In this document: one piece after another, positions 34,365 to 46,000 of the stretch | How positions within the stretch are numbered: position 1 is the stretch's first letter | Layout of the letters: each line of letters opens with the position of its first letter | Origin: Petrolisthes cinctipes | Taxonomy: Eukaryota > Arthropoda > Malacostraca > Decapoda > Porcellanidae | Assembly (NCBI GenBank): GCA_033782935.1 | Contig: JAWQEG010000710.1 | Span: 2,914,001-2,978,000, forward strand | Length of the DNA: 64,000 bases | Direction: 5' to 3' | Notes under the pieces: model-generated | Told to the model about the DNA's origin: nothing | Seen by the model: only the letters and a program-made list of their open reading frames with translations | Databases searched by the model: none | Position numbers and translations under genes: made by a program

Positions 34365-35368
34365 CTGGGACCCCAAAATATCGAATTTTCGGGTGTTTAT
34401 GGCCAGAATTTGAGATATAAACGGGTACAGAAGATGCATGCACATATCGACTTTTAGGCACCTAAAAGATCGATTTTCAGTATGTTTTTGGCCTGTATTT
34501 TGAAAATACTCTAACACGGAGTAGGCATGTACAGATCCCTTCTGGGACCCCTAAATATCGAGTTTGCGGGTTTTTTGGGACTGAATTTGAGATATCGACT
34601 TTTTGGCACCTAAAATATCGATTTTTAGCATGTTTTTAGCCTTTATTATGAAAATATTCTAGCACTGAGTAGGCATGTACAGATCGCTTCTGGGACCCCA
34701 AAATATCGAATTTTCGGGTGTTTTGAGCCTGAATTTGAGATATAAACGAGTACAGAAGATGCATGCACATATCGACTTTTGGGCACCTAAAATATCGATT
34801 TTGAGCATGTTTTGAGCCTATATTTTGAAAACATTCTAGCACTGAGTAGGCATGTACAGATCGCTTCTGGGACCCCAAAATATTGAATTTTCGGGTGTTT
34901 TGAGCCTGAGTTTGAGATATAAACGAGTACAGAAGATGCATGCACATATCGACTTTTGGGCACATAAAATATCGATTTTGAGCATGTTTTGAGCCTATAT
35001 TTTGAAAGCATTCTAGCACTGAATAGGCATGTACAGATCGCTTCTGGGACCCAAAAATATCGAATTTTCGGGTTTTTAGGGCCAGAATTTGAGATATAAA
35101 CAGGTACAGAAGATGCATGCACATATCGACTTTTGGGCACCTATAAGATCGATTTTCAGTATGTTTTTGGCCTGTATTTTGAAAATACTCTGACACGGAG
35201 TAGGCATGTACAGATTGCTTCTGGGACCCCTAAATATCGAATTTTCGGGTGTTTTGGTCCTTAATTTGAGATATCGACTTTTTGTCACCTAAAATATCGA
35301 TTTTTAGCATGTTTTTAGCCTATTTTTTGAAAATATTCTAGCACTGAGTAGGCATGTACAGATTGTTT
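34365..35368. repeat. Connecting satellite block L S1 L L L S1
   Basis: Anchors at 34365, 34542, 34690, 35221 (three L) and 35369. It repeats near-identically at +4,438 and +9,994 bp. No coding signal is seen. Confidence 0.82.
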
Positions 35369-36992
35369 CTGTGACCCTAAAATATTGAATTTTCGGGTGT
35401 ATTGAGCCTGAATTTGAGATATAAACGGGTACAGAAGATGCATGCACATATCGACTTTTGGGCACCTAAAACATCTATTTTGAGCATGTTTTGAGCCTGT
35501 ATTTTGTAAATACTCTAACACGGAGTAGGCGTGTACAGATCGCTTCTGGGACCCCTAAATATCGAATTTTCGGATGTTTTGGGCCTTAATTTGAGATATC
35601 GACTTTTTTTCACCTAAAATATCGATTTATAGCATGTTTTTAGCCTATATTTTGAAAATATTCTAGCACTGAGTAGGCATGTACAGATTGCTTCTGGGAC
35701 CCCAAAATATTGAATTTTCGGGTGTTTTGTGCCTGAATTTGAGATATAAATGGGTACAGAAGATACATGCACATTTTGACTTTGGGCATCTAAAATATCG
35801 ATTTTCAGCATGTTTTGGGCATGTATTTTGAAAATACTCTAACACGGAGTAAGCATGTACAGATCGCTTCTGGGACCCCTAAATATCGAATTTTCGGGTG
35901 TTTTGGGCCTTAATTTGAGATATCGACTTTTTGGCACCTAAAATATCGATTTTTAGCATGTTTTTAGCCAATATTTTGAAAATATTCTATCACTGAGTAG
36001 GCATGTACAGATTGCTTCTGGGACCCCAAAATATTGAATTTTCGGGTGTTTTGAGCCTGAATTTGAGATATAAACGGGTACAGAAGATGCATGCACATAT
36101 CGACTTATGGGCACCTAAAACATCTATTTTGAGCATGTTTTGGGCCTGTATTTTGTAAATACTCTAACACGGAGTAGGCGTGTACAGATCGCTTCTGGGA
36201 CCCCTAAATATCGAATTTTCGGATGTTTTTTAGCCTTAATTTGAGATATCGACTTTTTGGCACCTAAAATATCGATTTTTAGCATGTTTTTAGCCTATAT
36301 TTTGAAAATATTCTAGCACTGAGTAGGCATGTACAGATTGCTTCTGGGACCCCAAAATATTGAATTTTCGGGTGTTTTGAGCCTGAATTTGAGATATAAA
36401 TGGGTACAGAAGATACATGCACATATTGACTTTGGGCATCTAAAATATCGATTTTCAGCATGTTTTGGGCATGTATTTTGAAAATACTCTAACACGGAGT
36501 AAGCATGTACAGATCGCTTCTGGGACCCCTAAATATCGAATTTTCGGGTGTTTTGGGCCTTAATTTGAGATAACGACTTTTTGACACCTAAAATATCGAT
36601 TTTTAGCATGTTTTTAGCCAATATTTTGAAAATATTCTAGCACTGAGTAGGCATGTACAGATTCCTTCTGGGACCCGAAAATATTGAATTTTTTGGTGTT
36701 TAAGGCCAGAATTTGAGATATAAACGGGTACAGAAGATGCATGCACATATCGACTTTTGGGCATCTAAAAGATCGATTTTCAGTATGTTTTTTGCCTGTA
36801 TTTTGAAAATACTTTAACACGGAGTAGGCATGTACAGATCGCTTCTGGGACCCCTAAATATCGAATTTTCGAGTGTTTTGGGACTGAATTTGAGATATCG
36901 TCTTTTTGGCACCTAAAAGATCGATTTTTAGCATGTTTTTAGCCGATATTTTGAAAATATTCTAATACGGAGTAGGCAAGTACAGATTGTTT
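35369..36992. repeat. Five L-S dimers (copy 1 of three)
   Basis: Anchors at 35369, 35546, 35694, 35870, 36018, 36195, 36344, 36520, 36668, 36845 and 36993 alternate 176-177 and 148-149. The 149-bp unit has an extra T in GATGTTTTTTAGCC; its copies at 40,66x and 46,21x read GATGTTCTTTAGCC. The run recurs at 39,807-41,430 and 45,363-46,986. Confidence 0.9.
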
Positions 36993-37096
36993 CTGGGACC
37001 CTAAAATATTGAATTTTCGGGTGTATTGAGCCTGAATTTGAGATATAAACGGGTACAGAAGATGCATGCACATATCGACTTTTGGGCACCTATAAG

Positions 37097-40000
37097 ATCG
37101 ATTTTGAGCATGTTTTGAGCCTATATTTTGAAAGCATTCTAGCACTGAATAGGCATGTACAGATCGCTTCTGGGACCTAAAAATATCGAATTTTCGGGTT
37201 TTTAGGGCCAGAATTTGAGATATAAACAGGTACAGAAGATGCATGCACATATCGACTTTTGGGCACCTATAAGATCGATTTTCAGTATGTTTTTGGCCTG
37301 TATTTTGAAAATACTCTGACACGGAGTAGGCATGTACAGATTGCTTCTGGGACCCCAAAATATCAAATTTTCGGGTGTTTTGAGCCTTAATTTGAATTAT
37401 AAACGGGTACTGAAGATGCATGCACATATCGACTTTTGGGCACCTAAAACATCGATTTTGAGCATGTTTTGGCCCTGTATTTTGTAAATACTCTAACACG
37501 GAGTAGGCATGTACAGATCGCTTTTGGGACCCCATAATATCGAATTTTCGGGTGTTTTGGGCCTGAATTTGAGATATCGCCTTTACGCACCTAAAATATC
37601 GATTTTTAGCATGTTTTGAGCTTATATTTTGAAAATATTCTAGCACTGAGTAGGCATGTACAGATCGCTTCTGGGACCCCAAAATATCGAGTTTTCGGGT
37701 GTTTTGAGCCTGAATTTTAGACATATTGACTTTGGGCACCAAAAATATCAAATAGCATTCAGCATGTTTTGGGCCTGATTTTTTAAAATACTCTAACACG
37801 GAGTAGGCATGTACAGATCGCTTCTGGGACCCCAAAATATCGAATTTTCGGGTGTTTATGGCCAGAATTTGAGATATAAACGGGTACAGAAGATGCATGC
37901 ACATATCGACTTTTAGGCACCTAAAAGATCGATTTTCAGTATGTTTTTGGCCTGTATTTTGAAAATACTCTAACACGGAGTAGGCATGTACAGATCCCTT
38001 CTGGGACCCCTAAATATTGAGTTTGCGGGTTTTTTGGGACTGAATTTGAGATATCGACTTTTTGGCACCTAAAATATCGATTTTTAGCATGTTTTTAGCC
38101 TATTTTTTGAAAATATTCTAGCACTGAGTAGGCATGTACAGATTGTTTCTGGGACCCTAAAATATTCAATTTTCGGATGTATTGAGCCTGAATTTGAGAT
38201 ATAAACGGGTACAGAAGATGCATGCACATATCGACTTTTGGGCACCTATAAGATCGATTTTCAGTATGTTTTTGGCCTGTATTTTGAAAATACTCTGACA
38301 CGGAGTACGCATGTACAGATCGCTTCTGGGACCCCAAAATATCAAATTTTCGGGTGTTTTGAGCCTTAATTTGAGATATAAACGGGTACTGAAGATGCAT
38401 GCACATATCGACTTTTGGGCACCTAAAACATCGATTTTGAGCATGTTTTGGGCCTGTATTTTGTAAATACTCTAACACGGAGTAGGCATGTACAGATCGC
38501 TTCTGGGACCCCATAATATCGAATTTTCGGGTGTTTTGGGCCTGAATTTGAGATATCGCCTTTACGCACCTAAAATATCGATTTTTAGCATGTTTTGAGC
38601 TTATATTTTGAAAATATTCTAGCACTGAGTAGGCATGTACAGATCGCTTCTGGGACCCCAAAATATCGAGTTTTCGGGTGTTTTGAGCCTGAATTTTAGA
38701 CATATTGACTTTGGGCACCAAAAATATCAAATAGCATTCAGCATGTTTTGGGCCTGATTTTTTAAAATACTCTAACACGGAGTAGGCATGTACAGATCGC
38801 TTCTGGGACCCCAAAATATCGAATTTTCGGGTGTTTATGGCCAGAATTTGAGATATAAACGGGTACAGAAGATGCATGCACATATCGACTTTTAGGCACC
38901 TAAAAGATCGATTTTCAGTATGTTTTTGGCCTGTATTTTGAAAATACTCTAACACGGAGTAGGCATGTACAGATCCCTTCTGGGACCCCTAAATATCGAG
39001 TTTGCGGGTTTTTTGGGACTGAATTTGAGATATCGACTTTTTGGCACCTAAAATATCGATTTTTAGCATGTTTTTAGCCTTTATTATGAAAATATTCTAG
39101 CACTGAGTAGGCATGTACAGATCGCTTCTGGGACCCCAAAATATCGAATTTTCGGGTGTTTTGAGCCTGAATTTGAGATATAAACGAGTACAGAAGATGC
39201 ATGCACATATCGACTTTTGGGCACCTAAAATATCGATTTTGAGCATGTTTTGAGCCTATATTTTGAAAACATTCTAGCACTGAGTAGGCATGTACAGATC
39301 GCTTCTGGGACCCCAAAATATTGAATTTTCGGGTGTTTTGAGCCTGAGTTTGAGATATAAACGAGTACAGAAGATGCATGCACATATCGACTTTTGGGCA
39401 CATAAAATATCGATTTTGAGCATGTTTTGAGCCTATATTTTGAAAGCATTCTAGCACTGAATAGGCATGTACAGATCGCTTCTGGGACCCAAAAATATCG
39501 AATTTTCGGGTTTTTAGGGCCAGAATTTGAGATATAAACAGGTACAGAAGATGCATGCACATATCGACTTTTGGGCACCTATAAGATCGATTTTCAGTAT
39601 GTTTTTGGCCTGTATTTTGAAAATACTCTGACACGGAGTAGGCATGTACAGATTGCTTCTGGGACCCCTAAATATCGAATTTTCGGGTGTTTTGGTCCTT
39701 AATTTGAGATATCGACTTTTTGGCACCTAAAATATCGATTTTTAGCATGTTTTTAGCCTATTTTTTGAAAATATTCTAGCACTGAGTAGGCATGTACAGA
39801 TTGTTTCTGGGACCCTAAAATATTGAATTTTCGGGTGTATTGAGCCTGAATTTGAGATATAAACGGGTACAGAAGATGCATGCACATATCGACTTTTGGG
39901 CACCTAAAACATCTATTTTGAGCATGTTTTGAGCCTGTATTTTGTAAATACTCTAACACGGAGTAGGCGTGTACAGATCGCTTCTGGGACCCCTAAATAT

Positions 40001-41427
40001 CGAATTTTCGGATGTTTTGGGCCTTAATTTGAGATATCGACTTTTTTTCACCTAAAATATCGATTTATAGCATGTTTTTAGCCTATATTTTGAAAATATT
40101 CTAGCACTGAGTAGGCATGTACAGATTGCTTCTGGGACCCCAAAATATTGAATTTTCGGGTGTTTTGTGCCTGAATTTGAGATATAAATGGGTACAGAAG
40201 ATACATGCACATTTTGACTTTGGGCATCTAAAATATCGATTTTCAGCATGTTTTGGGCATGTATTTTGAAAATACTCTAACACGGAGTAAGCATGTACAG
40301 ATCGCTTCTGGGACCCCTAAATATCGAATTTTCGGGTGTTTTGGGCCTTAATTTGAGATATCGACTTTTTGGCACCTAAAATATCGATTTTTAGCATGTT
40401 TTTAGCCAATATTTTGAAAATATTCTATCACTGAGTAGGCATGTACAGATTGCTTCTGGGACCCCAAAATATTGAATTTTCGGGTGTTTTGAGCCTGAAT
40501 TTGAGATATAAACGGGTACAGAAGATGCATGCACATATCGACTTATGGGCACCTAAAACATCTATTTTGAGCATGTTTTGGGCCTGTATTTTGTAAATAC
40601 TCTAACACGGAGTAGGCGTGTACAGATCGCTTCTGGGACCCCTAAATATCGAATTTTCGGATGTTCTTTAGCCTTAATTTGAGATATCGACTTTTTGGCA
40701 CCTAAAATATCGATTTTTAGCATGTTTTTAGCCTATATTTTGAAAATATTCTAGCACTGAGTAGGCATGTACAGATTGCTTCTGGGACCCCAAAATATTG
40801 AATTTTCGGGTGTTTTGAGCCTGAATTTGAGATATAAATGGGTACAGAAGATACATGCACATATTGACTTTGGGCATCTAAAATATCGATTTTCAGCATG
40901 TTTTGGGCATGTATTTTGAAAATACTCTAACACGGAGTAAGCATGTACAGATCGCTTCTGGGACCCCTAAATATCGAATTTTCGGGTGTTTTGGGCCTTA
41001 ATTTGAGATAACGACTTTTTGACACCTAAAATATCGATTTTTAGCATGTTTTTAGCCAATATTTTGAAAATATTCTAGCACTGAGTAGGCATGTACAGAT
41101 TCCTTCTGGGACCCGAAAATATTGAATTTTTTGGTGTTTAAGGCCAGAATTTGAGATATAAACGGGTACAGAAGATGCATGCACATATCGACTTTTGGGC
41201 ATCTAAAAGATCGATTTTCAGTATGTTTTTTGCCTGTATTTTGAAAATACTTTAACACGGAGTAGGCATGTACAGATCGCTTCTGGGACCCCTAAATATC
41301 GAATTTTCGAGTGTTTTGGGACTGAATTTGAGATATCGTCTTTTTGGCACCTAAAAGATCGATTTTTAGCATGTTTTTAGCCGATATTTTGAAAATATTC
41401 TAATACGGAGTAGGCAAGTACAGATTG
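37097..41427. repeat. 4.43-kb segmental duplication, copy 2
   Basis: It follows copy 1 until about 41,428, where GATTGCTTCTGGGACCCC replaces GATTGTTTCTGGGACCCT of 36,98x. It includes the D' markers at 37,750 and 38,729, a 979-bp HOR and five L-S dimers. Most of it lies inside copy A of the 5,556-bp duplication. Confidence 0.85.
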
Positions 41428-43009
41428 CTTCTGGGACCCCAAAATATTGAATTTTCGGGGGTTTTGAGTCTGAATTTGAGATATAAACGGGTACAGAAGA
41501 TACATGCACATATTGACTTTGGGCATCTAAAATATCGATTTTCAGCATGTTTTGGGCCTGTATTTTGAAAATACTCTAACACGGAGTAGGCATGTACAGA
41601 TCGCTTCTGGGACCCCAAAATATCGAATTTTCGGGTGTTTTGGGCCTGAATTTGAGATATCGCCTTTACGCACCTAAAATATCGATTTTTAGCATGTTTT
41701 GAGCCTATATTTTGAAAATATTCTAGCACTGAGTAGGCATGTACAGATCGCTTCTGGGACCCCTAAATATCGATTTTTCGGGTGTTTTGGGCCTTAATTT
41801 GAGATATCGACTTTTTGGCACATAAAACATCGATTTTTAGCATGTTTTTAGCCTATATTTTGAAAATATTCTACCACTGAGTAGGCATGTACAGATTGCT
41901 TCTGGGACCCCAAAATATTGAATTTTCGGGTGTTTTGAGTCTGAATTTGAGATATAAACGGGTACAGAAGATACATGCACATATTGACTTTGGGCATCTA
42001 AAATATCGATTTTCAGCATGATTTGGGCAAGTATTTTGAAAATACTCTAACACGGAGTAGGCATGTACAGATCGCTTCTGGGACCCCGAAATATCAAATT
42101 TTCGGGTGTTTTGAGCCTTAATTTGAGATATTACCGGGTACTGAAGATGCATGCACATATCGTCTTTTGGGCACCTAAAACATCGATTTTGAGCATGTTT
42201 TGGGCCTGTATTTTGTAAATACTCTAACACGGAGTAGGCATGTACAGATCGCTTCTGGGACCCCATAATATCGAATTTTCGGGTGTTTTGGGCCTGAATT
42301 TGAGATATCGCCTTTACGCACCTAAAATATCGATTTTTAGCATGTTTTGAGCTTATATTTTGAAAATATTCTAGCACTGAGTAGGCATGTACAGATCGCT
42401 TCTGGGACCCCAAAATATCGAATTTTCGGGTGTTTTGAGCCTGAATTTGAGATATAAACGAGTAAAGAAGATGCATACACATATTGACTTTGGGCACCAA
42501 AAATATCGATTTTCAGCATGTTTTGGGCCTGAATTTTTAAAATACTCTAACACGGAGTAGGCATGTACAGATCGCTTCTGGGACCCCAAAATATCGAATT
42601 TTCGGGTGTTTAGGGCCAGAATTTGAGATATAAACGGGTACAGAAGATGCATGCACATATCGGCTTTTAGGCACCTAAAAGATCGATTTTCAGTATGTTT
42701 TTGGCCTGTATTTTGAAAATACTCTAACACGGAGTAGGCATGTACAGATCTCTTCTGGGACCCCTAAATATCGAGTTTTCGGGTTTTTTGGGACTGAATT
42801 TGAGATATCGACTTTTTGGCACCTAAAATATCGATTTTTAGCATGTTTTTAGCCTATATTATGAAAATATTCTAGCACTGAGTAGGCATGTACAGATCGC
42901 TTCTGGGACCCCAAAATATCGAATTTTCGGGTGTTTTTAGCCTGAATTTGAGATATAAACGAGTACAGAAGATGCATGCACATATCGACTTTTGGGCACC
43001 TAAAATATC
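37454..43009. repeat. 5,556-bp tandem duplication, copy A
   Basis: The segment is repeated immediately downstream at a constant offset of 5,556 bp, with no length change that I could find. It comprises S2 and D' monomers, a 979-bp HOR, a connecting block, five L-S dimers (39,807-41,430) and an element-free relative of the 22.8-30.7 kb HOR (41.8-42.9 kb). The differences I noticed are isolated: GCTTTTGGG at 37,52x, ATATTCAATTTTCGG at 38,16x and GATATCGTC at 41,33x. Confidence 0.9.
42566..42567. other. Paralogous empty site of the fold-back element
   Basis: The monomer at 42,402-42,577 matches the L* host monomer of the element-bearing HOR, with the same upstream GGGCCTGAATTTTTAAAATA and downstream GTGTTTAGGGCCAG. 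It reads GCATGTACAGATCG uninterrupted. A second empty site is at 48,122-48,123. These show that the insertion added 163 bp plus one extra TA and nothing else. Confidence 0.85.
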
Positions 43010-46000
43010 GATTTTGAGCATGTTTTGGGCCTGTATTTTGTAAATACTCTAACACGGAGTAGGCATGTACAGATCGCTTCTGGGACCCCATAATATCGAA
43101 TTTTCGGGTGTTTTGGGCCTGAATTTGAGATATCGCCTTTACGCACCTAAAATATCGATTTTTAGCATGTTTTGAGCTTATATTTTGAAAATATTCTAGC
43201 ACTGAGTAGGCATGTACAGATCGCTTCTGGGACCCCAAAATATCGAGTTTTCGGGTGTTTTGAGCCTGAATTTTAGACATATTGACTTTGGGCACCAAAA
43301 ATATCAAATAGCATTCAGCATGTTTTGGGCCTGATTTTTTAAAATACTCTAACACGGAGTAGGCATGTACAGATCGCTTCTGGGACCCCAAAATATCGAA
43401 TTTTCGGGTGTTTATGGCCAGAATTTGAGATATAAACGGGTACAGAAGATGCATGCACATATCGACTTTTAGGCACCTAAAAGATCGATTTTCAGTATGT
43501 TTTTGGCCTGTATTTTGAAAATACTCTAACACGGAGTAGGCATGTACAGATCCCTTCTGGGACCCCTAAATATTGAGTTTGCGGGTTTTTTGGGACTGAA
43601 TTTGAGATATCGACTTTTTGGCACCTAAAATATCGATTTTTAGCATGTTTTTAGCCTATTTTTTGAAAATATTCTAGCACTGAGTAGGCATGTACAGATT
43701 GTTTCTGGGACCCTAAAATATTGAATTTTCGGATGTATTGAGCCTGAATTTGAGATATAAACGGGTACAGAAGATGCATGCACATATCGACTTTTGGGCA
43801 CCTATAAGATCGATTTTCAGTATGTTTTTGGCCTGTATTTTGAAAATACTCTGACACGGAGTACGCATGTACAGATCGCTTCTGGGACCCCAAAATATCA
43901 AATTTTCGGGTGTTTTGAGCCTTAATTTGAGATATAAACGGGTACTGAAGATGCATGCACATATCGACTTTTGGGCACCTAAAACATCGATTTTGAGCAT
44001 GTTTTGGGCCTGTATTTTGTAAATACTCTAACACGGAGTAGGCATGTACAGATCGCTTCTGGGACCCCATAATATCGAATTTTCGGGTGTTTTGGGCCTG
44101 AATTTGAGATATCGCCTTTACGCACCTAAAATATCGATTTTTAGCATGTTTTGAGCTTATATTTTGAAAATATTCTAGCACTGAGTAGGCATGTACAGAT
44201 CGCTTCTGGGACCCCAAAATATCGAGTTTTCGGGTGTTTTGAGCCTGAATTTTAGACATATTGACTTTGGGCACCAAAAATATCAAATAGCATTCAGCAT
44301 GTTTTGGGCCTGATTTTTTAAAATACTCTAACACGGAGTAGGCATGTACAGATCGCTTCTGGGACCCCAAAATATCGAATTTTCGGGTGTTTATGGCCAG
44401 AATTTGAGATATAAACGGGTACAGAAGATGCATGCACATATCGACTTTTAGGCACCTAAAAGATCGATTTTCAGTATGTTTTTGGCCTGTATTTTGAAAA
44501 TACTCTAACACGGAGTAGGCATGTACAGATCCCTTCTGGGACCCCTAAATATCGAGTTTGCGGGTTTTTTGGGACTGAATTTGAGATATCGACTTTTTGG
44601 CACCTAAAATATCGATTTTTAGCATGTTTTTAGCCTTTATTATGAAAATATTCTAGCACTGAGTAGGCATGTACAGATCGCTTCTGGGACCCCAAAATAT
44701 CGAATTTTCGGGTGTTTTGAGCCTGAATTTGAGATATAAACGAGTACAGAAGATGCATGCACATATCGACTTTTGGGCACCTAAAATATCGATTTTGAGC
44801 ATGTTTTGAGCCTATATTTTGAAAACATTCTAGCACTGAGTAGGCATGTACAGATCGCTTCTGGGACCCCAAAATATTGAATTTTCGGGTGTTTTGAGCC
44901 TGAGTTTGAGATATAAACGAGTACAGAAGATGCATGCACATATCGACTTTTGGGCACATAAAATATCGATTTTGAGCATGTTTTGAGCCTATATTTTGAA
45001 AGCATTCTAGCACTGAATAGGCATGTACAGATCGCTTCTGGGACCCAAAAATATCGAATTTTCGGGTTTTTAGGGCCAGAATTTGAGATATAAACAGGTA
45101 CAGAAGATGCATGCACATATCGACTTTTGGGCACCTATAAGATCGATTTTCAGTATGTTTTTGGCCTGTATTTTGAAAATACTCTGACACGGAGTAGGCA
45201 TGTACAGATTGCTTCTGGGACCCCTAAATATCGAATTTTCGGGTGTTTTGGTCCTTAATTTGAGATATCGACTTTTTGGCACCTAAAATATCGATTTTTA
45301 GCATGTTTTTAGCCTATTTTTTGAAAATATTCTAGCACTGAGTAGGCATGTACAGATTGTTTCTGGGACCCTAAAATATTGAATTTTCGGGTGTATTGAG
45401 CCTGAATTTGAGATATAAACGGGTACAGAAGATGCATGCACATATCGACTTTTGGGCACCTAAAACATCTATTTTGAGCATGTTTTGAGCCTGTATTTTG
45501 TAAATACTCTAACACGGAGTAGGCGTGTACAGATCGCTTCTGGGACCCCTAAATATCGAATTTTCGGATGTTTTGGGCCTTAATTTGAGATATCGACTTT
45601 TTTTCACCTAAAATATCGATTTATAGCATGTTTTTAGCCTATATTTTGAAAATATTCTAGCACTGAGTAGGCATGTACAGATTGCTTCTGGGACCCCAAA
45701 ATATTGAATTTTCGGGTGTTTTGTGCCTGAATTTGAGATATAAATGGGTACAGAAGATACATGCACATTTTGACTTTGGGCATCTAAAATATCGATTTTC
45801 AGCATGTTTTGGGCATGTATTTTGAAAATACTCTAACACGGAGTAAGCATGTACAGATCGCTTCTGGGACCCCTAAATATCGAATTTTCGGGTGTTTTGG
45901 GCCTTAATTTGAGATATCGACTTTTTGGCACCTAAAATATCGATTTTTAGCATGTTTTTAGCCAATATTTTGAAAATATTCTATCACTGAGTAGGCATGT

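Larger units (their letters stand above)
32663..37096. repeat. 4.43-kb segmental duplication, copy 1
   Basis: The segment aligns to 37,097 onward at offset 4,434, becoming 4,438 after the +4-bp D' marker (absent at 33,3xx, present at 37,750). The junction monomer at 37,091-37,110 is chimeric. Its left part, CTATAAGATCG, matches one L subfamily; its right part, GAGCATGTTTTGAGCC with GAAAGCATTC, matches another. They share only ATCGATTTT (37,097-37,105). I noticed few differences, such as TTTTTGTCACC at 35,28x and CTGTGACCC at 35,37x. Confidence 0.85.
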
